A stretch of 64,000 bases of DNA. It comes from Lysobacterales bacterium. Its GTDB lineage: Bacteria; Pseudomonadota; Gammaproteobacteria; Xanthomonadales; UBA2363. The stretch spans positions 62,001-126,000 of the forward strand of contig JAHCAT010000002.1 in the NCBI GenBank assembly GCA_019634735.1, read 5' to 3'. The notes beneath the pieces were generated by a model that saw only the letters and a program-made list of their open reading frames with translations, searched no databases and was not told the DNA's origin. Shown one piece after another: positions 1 through 8,446 of this stretch. Both the position numbers and the translations under genes were made by a program. Position 1 is the stretch's first letter. Each line of letters starts with the position of its first letter.

Positions 1-78
1 CCTCCAACTGCACAGCTGGCACGACCCGCCGCGGCGGCAGCCGGGCAGCGGCTCAGCCTGGACGGCGTCGCCACCGGC

Positions 79-903
79 TCAGCGCTGCAGCGCTTGCCCG
101 CCGGCGGCGAGCAGTTCGGAGACGGTGACCAGGCGGTAGCCCTGGGCGCGCAAGCCTTCGACGATGCCGGGCACCGCCCGCAGCGAGGCCTGCCGACTTG
201 CGTACATAACGTGCAGCAGCACGATCGACCCGGACCGGGCGCGGTCGAGCACGTGGCGCACGATCGCCTCGGTGTCGGCGCCGACGCCCGGCCAGGATTC
301 CGGCTCGACATCCGCCAGCACCACCGCCCGGCCGCGGGTGTGCAGGTACCAGGACAGCCCGGGCAGTCGGCGGAAGTACGGTGGCCGGAACAGGACGGGC
401 CCGGCCTGGCCGGCGGCACGAATCAGCGCGTCGGTGCGCTCGATCTCGGAGGCGATCCAGGCAGGCGAGCGGAACAGCATGCGCCGGTGCGACCAGCCGT
501 GGTTGCCGAGTTCATGGCCGGCCGCGACGAAGCGCCGGGCCAGGTCCGGCTGCCCGGCCAGTTCCTGCCCGGTGAAGAAGAAGGTGGCGCGCACCTCGAG
601 GGCCTCGAGCAGGTCCAGCACCGCCGCGCCGCCCTGCGCGCTCGGGCCGTCGTCGAAACTGAGCGCGATCAGACCGGGGGCGTCCTCCACCCTCTTCACC
701 AGGGTGCCGGGCCATTGCAGGCTGCGCGAATCCGAGACCTGCCAGGCGATCAGCAGGGCAGCCGGGACTGCCAGCACGAGGCAGGCGGCGCGCCGTCGCA
801 GGCGTGCGTCGCGGCCAGGCGCTGCGGCCAGGCGCGACAGCAGCGCCAGCGCGCAGGCGGCGAGCGCCAGCGCCAGGACGGCCACGACGACGACATCGAT
901 CAT
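79..903 (-). CDS. Polysaccharide deacetylase family protein (NodB domain, membrane-anchored)
   Basis: The 274-residue product starts with two hydrophobic stretches (about residues 4-24 and 40-54), so it is probably held in the inner membrane with the catalytic domain outside the cytosol. The NodB fold follows: SFDDGP at 82-87 supplies the catalytic base and metal-binding aspartates, HGWSH at 135-139 supplies the metal histidines, RPPY at 173-176 lines the active site, and LLH ends at His231. All key residues of carbohydrate esterase family 4 are present, so it should remove N- or O-acetyl groups from a polysaccharide or peptidoglycan; the substrate cannot be told. It lies 36 bp after an exported cupin gene on the same strand and is probably co-transcribed. 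No good ribosome-binding site is visible at the start, which fits coupling to that gene. Confidence 0.9.
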   Translation of the reverse strand: MIDVVVVAVLALALAACALALLSRLAAAPGRDARLRRRAACLVLAVPAALLIAWQVSDSRSLQWPGTLVKRVEDAPGLIALSFDDGPSAQGGAAVLDLLEALEVRATFFFTGQELAGQPDLARRFVAAGHELGNHGWSHRRMLFRSPAWIASEIERTDALIRAAGQAGPVLFRPPYFRRLPGLSWYLHTRGRAVVLADVEPESWPGVGADTEAIVRHVLDRARSGSIVLLHVMYASRQASLRAVPGIVEGLRAQGYRLVTVSELLAAGGQALQR

Positions 904-939
904 GGTGGCGGCGATCCCACGGCGGGCCCGCCCTGGCCG

Positions 940-1701
940 CTATGTCTCGTCGCGGCCATACCGGGCGATCGCGGTCGCGAAGTCGATCCGCGGCGCCCGC
1001 AGGCGGCCGTCGCCCAGCCGCTGTGCGGCGCGGATGTCGACGAAATCGCCCCAGCGGGTGGTGCGGCCCGGATCGAGGTCGAGGACGATGAAGTCCAGCG
1101 TGTAGGCGGCGGCGGACCGGGCGACCAGCCAATGCACGTTGTCGTGGTGGTCGGACACCGTGGTCGCCTCGCCCGGTCCGGAATGACGGTCGATGGTGGG
1201 CCGCAGTACCAGGGCGGCGTCCTCGTCGCGCTCGCGCTGGTAGTGGCGCACGTGCATCTCGCCTTGCACCACCAGATGCGCCGAGACCATATTGGCGTGG
1301 CCATGCGGAACGATGGCGCGGCCGCGCGCCATGCCGAACAGGCGCAGCCCGCACTCGGGCCAGCGCGGTAACCCGGCGATGTCCGGCAGCGTCGGATCGA
1401 TCGTCCCCGCCCGGTCCCCGGGCAGCGAAAGTGCGGCCGCCAGGACCGGGAAATCGATGCTGGCGAGCAGGTCGGCCAGCGGAACCCGCGCGAACAGATC
1501 GGCCAGGGCCTGCTGCCAGTCCGCCTGTGCGAGGCTGCCGCCCCGCAGCCCCTGGGTGGCCGCGGCGACCTCGCGCAACCAGGTCAGCGCCTCCGCCCGC
1601 ACCGGCGCCGCCACGGCCCGGGCGGTCAGCGCGCGCGGCAACAGGGCCGCAACCGCCATCGAGGCCAGTCCCCCGCCGCAGAGAAACGCGCGCCGCTGCA
1701 T
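940..1701 (-). CDS. Exported cupin-like protein of unknown function
   Basis: This 253-residue protein has an N-terminal RRAFL motif at 3-7 followed by a hydrophobic stretch ending near AVAAP, which looks like a Tat signal peptide. A histidine cluster at 133, 135, 142 and 150 followed by a second one at 185, 186 and 190 resembles the two metal-binding motifs of a cupin or cysteine-dioxygenase-like barrel. A folded metalloenzyme with cofactor would suit Tat export. The start is supported by a GGAGG ribosome-binding site just upstream. It precedes the deacetylase gene by 36 bp, suggesting a two-gene operon acting in the envelope. Substrate and reaction are unknown; the cupin call rests on the histidine pattern only. 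Confidence 0.65.
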   Translation of the reverse strand: MQRRAFLCGGGLASMAVAALLPRALTARAVAAPVRAEALTWLREVAAATQGLRGGSLAQADWQQALADLFARVPLADLLASIDFPVLAAALSLPGDRAGTIDPTLPDIAGLPRWPECGLRLFGMARGRAIVPHGHANMVSAHLVVQGEMHVRHYQRERDEDAALVLRPTIDRHSGPGEATTVSDHHDNVHWLVARSAAAYTLDFIVLDLDPGRTTRWGDFVDIRAAQRLGDGRLRAPRIDFATAIARYGRDET

Positions 1702-1840
1702 GTCCTGCCTCCGCCTCGTCCAGTCGGTCGGACTGTGCCCGGGTCATCAGACAGGCACGAGGCGGAATGTGGCGGAAATCGGGCAGGCGCCCGTCGTCGC
1801 GGACCGGCCGTGGCGACCGGTCGGCGACGCGGCCGCAGGC

Positions 1841-2230
1841 TCAGACGCGCGCGGCGGCCACGAACAGCGCGACCACGCAGGCGAAGCCGGCGGTCCAGGC
1901 CAGGCTGCGCAGCATCGCCTGGTTGGCCAGATACAGCAGGCCGTGCACGATCCGGGCGGCGATGAAAGCGATCGCCAGGGTGTCGACGGTGCCCTGGGCG
2001 ACGCCGGCCTTCTCGGCGACCAGCACCGCGGCGGCGAACGGCGCGAACGCCTCGAAGGCGTTGAGGTGCGCCCAGTGCGCGCGTGCCGCCAGGCCCTGCA
2101 CCCTGCCCAGGTACTCGCGCGGTGCGGCGTTGTCGTAGCGGCCGGCACCCCCGCGGCTGAACTTGGCGACGCCCACCCACAGGTAGGGCATCACGGCGGC
2201 GATCAGGATGCAGGTCTCGGCAAGGGTCAT
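1841..2230 (-). CDS. MAPEG family membrane protein
   Basis: The 129-residue protein has about four hydrophobic helices and the features of bacterial MAPEG proteins: an early ETC-to-YLWVGVAKF helix, the RVQGLAARAHWAHLNAFE segment in the second helix, and a RIVHGLLYLANQAMLRSLAW segment near the end. MAPEG proteins are small trimeric membrane proteins related to glutathione S-transferases and leukotriene C4 synthase; the bacterial members are mostly untested. Length matches the family. A GGGAG ribosome-binding site lies about 7 nt before the ATG. It stands alone between the cupin gene (139 bp downstream) and hemY (286 bp upstream). The 286-bp gap holds no gene that I can support. Confidence 0.88.
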   Translation of the reverse strand: MTLAETCILIAAVMPYLWVGVAKFSRGGAGRYDNAAPREYLGRVQGLAARAHWAHLNAFEAFAPFAAAVLVAEKAGVAQGTVDTLAIAFIAARIVHGLLYLANQAMLRSLAWTAGFACVVALFVAAARV

Positions 2231-2516
2231 GGCGCGGCTCCCGGATAGTGGCGCCGGGGCGGACGCCGCCGGCCAGCGCCATCTTGACCGATTCCAGGGG
2301 GTCCGCGCGCCGGTCGCCTTGCCACCCGGAGATCAGGGTGGCGCGTGTCCGGGCCGCTGGCGGGTGTCCGCGCCGTGCCTGCGGCGACCGCACGGTCCAC
2401 GAAATGCACGGACGGTTATGCTCGGGCAAGGCGAGCCGGTATCGAAACATGCCCGGCCGGTGCGCCCCGGCAGCGCGCGATGGCCGCCGGCAGGCGGCCG
2501 GACCCGGAAGGGCAGA

Positions 2517-3782
2517 TCAGTGGCCGCCAGGCAGGCGCGGCACGCCGTGCTCGCTGCGTTCCTCGGCGACCGCGAACAGGCCCAGGTGCTCGGCGCGCGC
2601 CGCGACCCCGGGCAGCGCCATCGGCGGCAGGCCGCGACGCAGGCGCAGCGCGTTGCCCAGCGCCACCCGGGCGCGCTCGGCCTGCTGCTGGCGGCTGTAG
2701 ACCTCGGCCAGCAGCTCCCAGGCGGCGCCGTCGCCGCCCAGCGCCAGGGCGTGACCCAGGAACTCCTCGGCCTGGGAGAGGGCCTCCTGCTGCAGGCTGA
2801 TCTGGCCCAGCGCCAGGTGCAGGCCGATGCTGTCGGCATGGCTGGTCAGCCACTTCTCGGCCTGGCGCAGGCGCTGCGCCGGTTCGGGCTGCTCGAGCTG
2901 CCCGTAGCGGCGCACCAGGGCCTCCGACCAGTCCTGGCGCAGGTGCTCCTCGATCAGCGCCGCGGCATCGCCGCCGCCGCCCAGGCCGAGCACGCGGTCG
3001 ACGTAGGCCTCCAGCACGGTGCCGGTGCGGCGCAGACCCTTGGGCAGGCCGGCCCAGACCTGCTCGAGCGTGGCACGGTCGCCGGTATCGGCGATCGCCT
3101 GCAGGGCGACTGCCAGCTCCAGCTTGGCCCAGGCCAGGCCGTCCAGCAGGTGGCTGCGGTGCAGCTCCGGCAGCAGGGCCAGCGCTTCGCCTGCCCGGTG
3201 GCTGGCGCACAGGGCCTGGACACGCAGCAGCATGCCACTGGGCGGCAGCGCCTCGACGCCGGCCAGCAGTGCGCAGGCCTCTTCGGGACGATCGCTGGCC
3301 AGGGCCTCGCGCGCCCGCTCGAGCTGGACCAGTCGGCGACCTTCCGGTTCGGCATCCAGGCGCGCCAGATGGGCCTGCGCCTGTTCGGCATCGCCACGGC
3401 TGTGCGCGGCCTGGGCGGCCTCCAGCAGGGCGGGGATGCGGAAGTCCGGATCCTCGGCGGCGCGCAGGAACAGCTTCTCGGCCTTGCCCCAGAGGCCCTC
3501 GCGTAGCCGGAGCTCGGCCTGCGCGAAGGCGTGCCGGGCGCGCCGCCGCCGCCGCCCGGCCAGCCATTGCAGCGGCGCCCGAAGCAGCCAAAGCAGCAGC
3601 CACAGCGCGGCGAACGCCAGCAGGCCGAACACGGCGGCCACGACCACCGTGGTCTCGATCAGGTAGCCGCGGATCTGCACCTGGACCTGGCCCGGGTCGG
3701 CCGCCAGCCACTGCCAGCCCAGCGCGCCAAGCAGAAGGACCGCCAGCAACAGGACGATGCGGAAGAACCACTTCATGTTCAT
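2517..3782 (-). CDS. hemY: Haem biosynthesis-associated TPR membrane protein HemY
   Basis: This 421-residue protein has two N-terminal transmembrane helices (about 7-26 and 41-66), an arginine-rich stretch, then a long alpha-helical TPR region. This is the layout of proteobacterial HemY, unrelated to the Gram-positive protoporphyrinogen oxidase of the same name. It is found in the hemCDXY cluster and thought to help organise late tetrapyrrole synthesis at the membrane, but its role is not settled. Its ATG overlaps the end of hemX by 4 bp, so the two are translationally coupled and transcribed from the hemX promoter. Confidence 0.93.
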   Translation of the reverse strand: MNMKWFFRIVLLLAVLLLGALGWQWLAADPGQVQVQIRGYLIETTVVVAAVFGLLAFAALWLLLWLLRAPLQWLAGRRRRRARHAFAQAELRLREGLWGKAEKLFLRAAEDPDFRIPALLEAAQAAHSRGDAEQAQAHLARLDAEPEGRRLVQLERAREALASDRPEEACALLAGVEALPPSGMLLRVQALCASHRAGEALALLPELHRSHLLDGLAWAKLELAVALQAIADTGDRATLEQVWAGLPKGLRRTGTVLEAYVDRVLGLGGGGDAAALIEEHLRQDWSEALVRRYGQLEQPEPAQRLRQAEKWLTSHADSIGLHLALGQISLQQEALSQAEEFLGHALALGGDGAAWELLAEVYSRQQQAERARVALGNALRLRRGLPPMALPGVAARAEHLGLFAVAEERSEHGVPRLPGGH

Positions 3783-4939
3783 GCCGAAGGCTCCTGGTCG
3801 GGCGGAGCATCGCCCCCGGGTCGGGTATCGATCGGATCGAAGGATTCGAGCGGCGATGGTTCCGGGTCGGGCTCGGGCGTCGCTCCGATCGCTGCGGCGC
3901 CGTCCAGTTGCTGGCGCAGGGCATCGAGGTCGGGTCGGGCGCGATGCCAGTCGATCGCCAGCAGGCGCTCCAGTCGGGCTTGCAGTGGCGCTGCCGCGGC
4001 GCGCTCGCAGCAGGCCGTCAGCGCCTGCCGTGCAGAGGCCAGCGCCGTGGCCAGCGCGGCGCTGTCATGGTCGATGGCGGCGCGCCGTGCGCGTTCCAGG
4101 GCGCGACGGACGCCGGCCCGGTCCGGTGTGGTGTCCGTGGTCAGCTCGTCGATACGGCGCACGCTGACCAGGGAGTCCAGGCGATCGAACTGGCGCGCCC
4201 ACCAGCCCAGCGAAGGGTCCTCGCCGCTGCCGGCACGAGCCATCGGCGGCAACGCGTCGACGCCGTCGAGCAGGATATCGATCTCGGCGAGCACGGCGGC
4301 GTCGGAAGGGCGGCTATCGGCGTCGAGCGCGGCACGCGCGTCGATCACGGCATGGCGCAGGTCGGCGTGCTGGACGCCGGCACGGGCAAGGGCGAGTTCG
4401 GCGAGGTCCAGGGCCGCGACGGCGCCGGGACGGTCGCCGAACAGGCGCAGGCGGGCATCGGCCTGGCCGAGCAGCAGGGCGGCATCGGCCACTGCGAGCT
4501 GCTGGCGGGCGCCACCCCGCTCCCGGCTGAGTTCAGCGAGCATCGCCTCCGCACGCGCGGCACGATCGGCCAGCGCGACCAGGTCGCTGCGCAGGCGTTC
4601 GCGCAGGGCTTCGCTCTCGCCGAGCTGGGTGCGCAGGGTGCCGGCCAGTTCGTTGCTGCGGGCGGCGCGCCGCTCGTTTTCGGTCAGCCGCGTCTCGATC
4701 GCATCCAGGCGCTGGCGCAGTTCCGCCTGGCTGGTGTCGTCGCTGCGTCCGGCCAGGTATTCGCGCCAGGAGGCATGGCCGGCCAGCAGCAGGGCGAGCA
4801 GGGCGAACGCGAGGGCCAGCACGGCGACGCCGCCTCCGCGCCGCGGCTGCTCCGGTGCCGTCGTCCGTCCGGCAGGCGGGGGCGGATCGTCGGCGTGGCC
4901 GGTGGTTGGCGGGGACGCGATGTCGTCGTGTTCGCTCAT
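3779..4939 (-). CDS. hemX: HemX membrane protein (uroporphyrinogen-III C-methyltransferase-like family)
   Basis: The 386-residue product has a short cytosolic, proline-rich N-terminus, one transmembrane helix at about 37-56, then a charged alpha-helical, coiled-coil-rich domain. This matches proteobacterial HemX, often named a uroporphyrinogen-III C-methyltransferase although no methyltransferase motif is visible. It sits between hemD (147 bp upstream) and hemY (4-bp overlap), the usual order. The start has no ribosome-binding site; instead a -10-like hexamer lies 6 nt before the ATG, suggesting a leaderless transcript. Confidence 0.92.
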   Translation of the reverse strand: MSEHDDIASPPTTGHADDPPPPAGRTTAPEQPRRGGGVAVLALAFALLALLLAGHASWREYLAGRSDDTSQAELRQRLDAIETRLTENERRAARSNELAGTLRTQLGESEALRERLRSDLVALADRAARAEAMLAELSRERGGARQQLAVADAALLLGQADARLRLFGDRPGAVAALDLAELALARAGVQHADLRHAVIDARAALDADSRPSDAAVLAEIDILLDGVDALPPMARAGSGEDPSLGWWARQFDRLDSLVSVRRIDELTTDTTPDRAGVRRALERARRAAIDHDSAALATALASARQALTACCERAAAAPLQARLERLLAIDWHRARPDLDALRQQLDGAAAIGATPEPDPEPSPLESFDPIDTRPGGDAPPDQEPSA

Positions 4940-4945
4940 GGCGAA

Positions 4946-4951
4946 ATGTTA
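4946..4951 (-). promoter_or_regulatory. Candidate -10 element of hemX, leaderless
   Basis: On the minus strand the hexamer TAACAT (4 of 6 matches to TATAAT) is followed by 6 nt and then the hemX ATG. A transcript starting at normal distance from this box would begin at the ATG itself. No Shine-Dalgarno sequence and no convincing -35 box are visible. The same spacing occurs at hemD and polA in this window. Confidence 0.45.
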
Positions 4952-4998
4952 ACCCGAATGTCCCGCAAGTCGTCCGCGAGTACCGCCAATCATGCTTT

Positions 4999-5023
4999 GC
5001 CGGGTAGCCGGGTAGCCGGGTCG
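4999..5023. repeat. Short 8-bp tandem repeat upstream of hemX
   Basis: The unit GCCGGGTA occurs twice and is followed by a third partial unit (GCCGGGT). It lies 60-84 bp upstream of the hemX start, behind its candidate promoter. Such microsatellites can vary in copy number by slippage; whether this one does, or matters for hemXY expression, cannot be seen. Confidence 0.6.
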
Positions 5024-5086
5024 TCGTGTGGTCCGGGGTGGATCGCCCGCCGCGGCCGTTCCCTGTCGCCTTCGCGGGGGACAGCC

Positions 5087-5926
5087 TCACCGGCGGTCGG
5101 GAGAGTCCGGGCCGGAATGTTGCGAGAGCACCCCGGCGGTCGCCAAGGCCAGGGCGGTGGGCGTCGCGGAGCCGGCGATGGCGACGACCGACAGCCCCAG
5201 CGAGGTCGCGGCGGCGGCGATGCGCGGGCTGGCCGCCACCAGTCGGCCGCTCCGCCGCAGGTGCTCCCGAAGGCCGGCCGGAAGCGCCAGCCACAGGGCC
5301 TGGAGCAGGGCGGCACTGCTTGCCACCAGCAGCGGTTCGGGGCTCGCCGCCAGATCGCGCAGGGCCGCCGCGGCCGGCACCGACTGCTGGCGCCGGTAGA
5401 CCATCAGTTCGGTCACCGCCGCGCCGCGGGCGGCCAGCGCCGGCGCCAGCACACCGCGGCCCTCGGGCGCCCCGACCAGGGCGAGGATGCCCGTCAGGGT
5501 GGGCGCCAGCGCCGGCAGGCCCAGCAGTCCCTCGCTGTCGTGCGAAGACAGCGGATGGCGGGCGCCGACGACACCCGCACGGGCCAGGGCCCGGACGGTT
5601 CCAGGGCCGGGCGCGAACACCCGGCCCTGGGCGGCCAGGCGAGCCAGTGGGCCGGTCGCTGCGAACAGGTCTGGCGCAGCATTGCGGGCCACCTGCAGCA
5701 GGAAGCGGACTGCGGCAGGACTGGTGAACAGCCAGCGGTCGGCCGCGGTCGCGGCTGCCAGCGGCGCCGAGCCGGGATCGATGGCCACCAGGCGGACGGC
5801 TGCCAGGTTGCGCGCCGACACGCCGCGAGTGCGCAGGGCGGCCAGCAACGCGCGCGCCTCCCCGGCCGGACGCACGGTGAATGTGCCGGGGGCCTGCGTG
5901 GGGTGGACCGGGTGCTGCCTGGGCAT
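5087..5926 (-). CDS. hemD: Uroporphyrinogen-III synthase
   Basis: The 279-residue protein looks like HemD, which closes and inverts ring D of hydroxymethylbilane to give uroporphyrinogen III, the last step shared by haem, sirohaem and cobalamin. The family is poorly conserved; the visible hallmarks are an N-terminal RPAGEARALLAAL segment, a DRWLFTSPAAVRFLL segment, AVGP-like APGPGTVRAL, and a C-terminal VAIAGSATPTALALAT segment (normally A..PT...L). Placement directly upstream of hemX and hemY supports the call. A CATAAT hexamer ends 6 nt before the ATG and there is no ribosome-binding site, pointing to leaderless expression separate from the upstream gene. Confidence 0.87.
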   Translation of the reverse strand: MPRQHPVHPTQAPGTFTVRPAGEARALLAALRTRGVSARNLAAVRLVAIDPGSAPLAAATAADRWLFTSPAAVRFLLQVARNAAPDLFAATGPLARLAAQGRVFAPGPGTVRALARAGVVGARHPLSSHDSEGLLGLPALAPTLTGILALVGAPEGRGVLAPALAARGAAVTELMVYRRQQSVPAAAALRDLAASPEPLLVASSAALLQALWLALPAGLREHLRRSGRLVAASPRIAAAATSLGLSVVAIAGSATPTALALATAGVLSQHSGPDSPDRR

Positions 5927-5932
5927 CGCCGC

Positions 5933-5938
5933 ATTATG
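5933..5938 (-). promoter_or_regulatory. Candidate -10 element of hemD, leaderless
   Basis: CATAAT (5 of 6 to TATAAT, minus strand) is followed by exactly 6 nt before the hemD ATG, and no Shine-Dalgarno sequence is present. The predicted first transcribed base is at the start codon. Confidence 0.5.
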
Positions 5939-6123
5939 GACGCCCGGCGCGAAGGCAGCTCGGAGCGGCGCCGGCAGTCCTGGGAACCCGGTGCGCGGCG
6001 CCGCATCCGGGGCGGCGTCGTGCGGTCAGGAGGTTCGTCGCCGCACGGCGGGTCACTGCCCGCCGCCTGGTGCCGGTCGGCGCGCCGTTGCCGGCGCGCA
6101 GGGCGCCGGCAACGGCGATGCGC

Positions 6124-6705
6124 CTACGGGAACGCCTGGTAGTACCAGTGGTTGGCCCAGATGAACGGCGTGACCCCGGCGGGGACCGCCTGGACGAAGC
6201 AGTTCGCGCCGTCGTACCAGCTCCCCGGGTAGGGGCAGGCGTTGCCGGGCAGGGCGGTGTGGTAGTAGTTGCCGCCCCAGATGAAGGCCGTGGTGCCGTA
6301 CGGAGCCATGCCGATCTGGCAGTTGGCGCCGTCGTACCAGCCCCCGTGCGGGCAGGCGACGCTGCCGCAGCCGGTCGTGCGGACGGTGATCTTCCGCTCG
6401 AGGCGGCCCTTCATCCGCACACTGAAGTCGTAGCTGGTGTTGCATTGCAGGCCGTTGACCCAGTAGTACCAACGGTATCCGGCGCCGACCGTCACATGCG
6501 ATTCGGTCACGTTGTTGCTGACCGTCTGCCAGGCGAACATGCCCTCGCTGGACTTCTTGTACTTCACCACGAAGGTCTTGCCGGGATAGCCGTTCCAGCT
6601 CAGGCTGACCGAGGTTGCGTACGGTTGTCCGCTCAGGTCCAGGTAGTCGGCGAGCGCCAGGCCGCTGTGCAACAGCAGCAGGATGCCGATGAGTGCCTTT
6701 TTCAT
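6124..6705 (-). CDS. Exported protein with a beta-sandwich-like domain and two tandem WYDGANC repeats
   Basis: The start chosen is the ATG preceded by GGGAG 6 nt upstream; it gives a 193-residue protein with a clear signal peptide (MKKALIGILLLL...LALA). An upstream in-frame start would place residues before the signal peptide and lacks that site. The middle (about 25-110) has Trp/Tyr spacing reminiscent of a fibronectin type III sandwich. The C-terminal half has two repeats of about 37 residues, each with WYDGANC, an AP/VP-Y/A-G-T/V-T-x-FIW core and a paired Cys before the Trp, so two disulfides are likely. It follows a second exported protein gene by 51 bp on the same strand, suggesting one operon. 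No function is recognised. Confidence 0.8.
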   Translation of the reverse strand: MKKALIGILLLLHSGLALADYLDLSGQPYATSVSLSWNGYPGKTFVVKYKKSSEGMFAWQTVSNNVTESHVTVGAGYRWYYWVNGLQCNTSYDFSVRMKGRLERKITVRTTGCGSVACPHGGWYDGANCQIGMAPYGTTAFIWGGNYYHTALPGNACPYPGSWYDGANCFVQAVPAGVTPFIWANHWYYQAFP

Positions 6706-6756
6706 GCGTTGCTCCCTGTGGAATCGCCGGGGCACGGAGTGCGCACCCGGCTGGCG

Positions 6757-7173
6757 TCAGCGGATACGGTCGAGCTCGGCCTCGTACTCGTCGGCGCGGT
6801 ACCGGTTGCGGACCTCGCGAAGCGCGTCCAGCACGCGGTTGGCGTCCTGCAGGCTTTCCTCCGGGCTGCTCGGGTCGATCGCGAACGCGTGTTCGCGCTC
6901 CATGCGGATCCGGCCGAACGGCGGTCGGTAGCTGCATGGATTGATTTCGGTCACCGTCCAGCCCCAGTCGTTCACGCGAAGGTTCAGCGCCTGCTGGAAG
7001 TAGTAGTTGCACTCGGCCCAGGTCGGATAGGCGCCAACGACGATCCCCTGGTTGGTGTTGAACCAGGCGGTGCCGTAGTAGCCGCCGCCGCTGCCGGGCA
7101 CGGGTGCGGCGGATGCCGCTGACGCGCCTGCGAGCACGGCAAGGCCGAAGAGTGTGGAAATGGGACTGCGCAT
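6757..7173 (-). CDS. Small exported protein of unknown function
   Basis: Starting at the ATG preceded by AAGGAG (7 nt spacing), the product is 138 residues with a signal peptide ending near ASAASAAP. The mature part opens with a Gly/Tyr-rich segment and two cysteines (WAECNYYF and NPCSYRPPFG), then turns into a charged alpha-helical C-terminus ending AELDRIR. The open frame extends far upstream on the same strand, but that part is only a high-GC artefact over the thioesterase gene. It is the first gene of a pair with the WYDGANC repeat protein. No family is recognised. Confidence 0.75.
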   Translation of the reverse strand: MRSPISTLFGLAVLAGASAASAAPVPGSGGGYYGTAWFNTNQGIVVGAYPTWAECNYYFQQALNLRVNDWGWTVTEINPCSYRPPFGRIRMEREHAFAIDPSSPEESLQDANRVLDALREVRNRYRADEYEAELDRIR

Positions 7174-7533
7174 GGGTTCGCTCCTTGGTCGGGGTTTCGT
7201 GGCGCCGCCGCCCGGGGCGGCGCGGACGCCGGCTGGGCGTCCTGTCCAAGCTAGGCCCGGGCGGCTCGGCCGGGCCAGAGCGAAGCCGGGTCGAAGTCGG
7301 GAACAAATGGGCAGGATTCGCCCCAGGGTGCGGGCGACTCGGCCCCGGCAGGCCGGGCTGCCTTGCTGAAGGGAGAGCGGGACAGATCGCGCCCAGCCTC
7401 CAGAATCCCGACCCCCGACGCGCAGACCCCGAGTCCCTGATTGCCAAGCCACGAACCAGGCCACCAGCCAGTTGACCGCCGGCCTCCGCCGCCGCACAGT
7501 CGCCGGCCTTCGCCACCGGTTGCCGCTCACGCC
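7174..7533. other. Intergenic region between divergent genes
   Basis: These 360 bp separate the minus-strand exported pair from the plus-strand thioesterase gene, so promoters for both directions must lie here. The sequence is GC-rich; I see no convincing -10/-35 pair, RNA structure or small gene beyond the ribosome-binding site of the minus-strand gene at its left edge. Confidence 0.5.
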
Positions 7534-8025
7534 ATGGACCCTGCCCGTTTTCAGCAGCACCTGCTCGACGCCATCCCGCTGGCGCGGGCCATGGCACTGT
7601 CCGTGACCCGACTCGACGCCGGCGGCATGGAGATGCGGGCGCCCCTGGCCGACAACCGCAACGACAAGGGCTGCGCCTTCGGCGGCAGCCTGGCCAGCCT
7701 GCTCACGCTGGCCAGCTGGGGCAGCGTGCTCGCCGTCCTGGGCGAGGACGCCGAGGGCGCCGAGGTCTATGTCCAGGACAGCCACATCGAGTACCTGGCG
7801 CCGGTCTTCCAGGACCTGCGCGCCCAGGCCGGCCTGGCCACGGACGACGACGCGGCTGCCTTCCTGACCGCCTGGCGCTCGCGCGGCAAGGCGCGGGTGG
7901 CGACCTGGGCGGAAGTCGTCCTGGACGACGGCAGCGTGGCGGCGCGCCTGACCGCCCGCTTCGTGGCGCTGGACCCGGCGCGGCGGTCTGCCACAATCGC
8001 CGCGTCCGAACCGCGGGGGGAATGA
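7534..8025 (+). CDS. Hotdog-fold thioesterase (YiiD C-terminal domain family)
   Basis: The 163-residue protein has the pattern of the YiiD C-terminal thioesterase family: a hydrophobic N-terminal helix, then M-E-M-RAPL-D-NRNDKGCAFGGSLA, where the long helix of the hotdog fold starts, and a final ARFVALDP strand. These enzymes hydrolyse acyl-CoA or related thioesters; the substrate here is unknown. The ATG at MDPARF was preferred over an upstream in-frame start because the extra 31 residues are low-complexity and precede the domain. It ends 4 nt before the next lipoprotein gene, so the two are co-transcribed. Confidence 0.83.
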   Translation: MDPARFQQHLLDAIPLARAMALSVTRLDAGGMEMRAPLADNRNDKGCAFGGSLASLLTLASWGSVLAVLGEDAEGAEVYVQDSHIEYLAPVFQDLRAQAGLATDDDAAAFLTAWRSRGKARVATWAEVVLDDGSVAARLTARFVALDPARRSATIAASEPRGE

Positions 8026-8029
8026 CCTG

Positions 8030-8446
8030 ATGACCAAGACCATGCGCCTGGGCTGTGTGCTGCTGTTCGCCGTGCTGACCGCCTGTGGCGGCGTCGGCAC
8101 CGAGAAGAACCGCATGGAGGAGACGCTCTACCACTACGGCAGCGCGGTGCGCTGGGGCGAGGTCGAGCAGATCATCGCCTTCCATGACCCGGAGACGCTG
8201 GCCAGCCGGCCGGTCCCGGCCCTGGAGCTGGAGCGCTGGCGCCAGCTGCGGGTGAGCGGTTATCGGGCCCGCGGCCGCGAGCCGCAGCCGGACGGCACCA
8301 TCGTGCAGTTCGCCGAGATCGAGTTCGTGAATCGCCACAACCAGACCACGTTCGCGATCCTGGATCGCGAGCAGTGGCGCTACGACGCCGACGCCAAACG
8401 CTGGTGGCTGGTGTCCGGGCTGCCCGATCTGGATCGCCGCCGCTGA
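8030..8446 (+). CDS. Small lipoprotein of unknown function
   Basis: The 138-residue product begins with a lipoprotein signal peptide and a lipobox LTAC|G, so it is likely anchored in a membrane via Cys20. The mature domain (about 30-135) resembles small NTF2-like or SnoaL-like folds in its helix-then-sheet pattern (HYGSAVRWGEVEQIIAFHDPE, then several strands), but no family is recognised with certainty. It follows the thioesterase gene by 4 nt. Confidence 0.72.
   Translation: MTKTMRLGCVLLFAVLTACGGVGTEKNRMEETLYHYGSAVRWGEVEQIIAFHDPETLASRPVPALELERWRQLRVSGYRARGREPQPDGTIVQFAEIEFVNRHNQTTFAILDREQWRYDADAKRWWLVSGLPDLDRRR

Noticed and set aside
1-78. Possible end of another gene at the left edge.
   Set aside because: Too short to show any domain or a convincing stop with supporting sequence.
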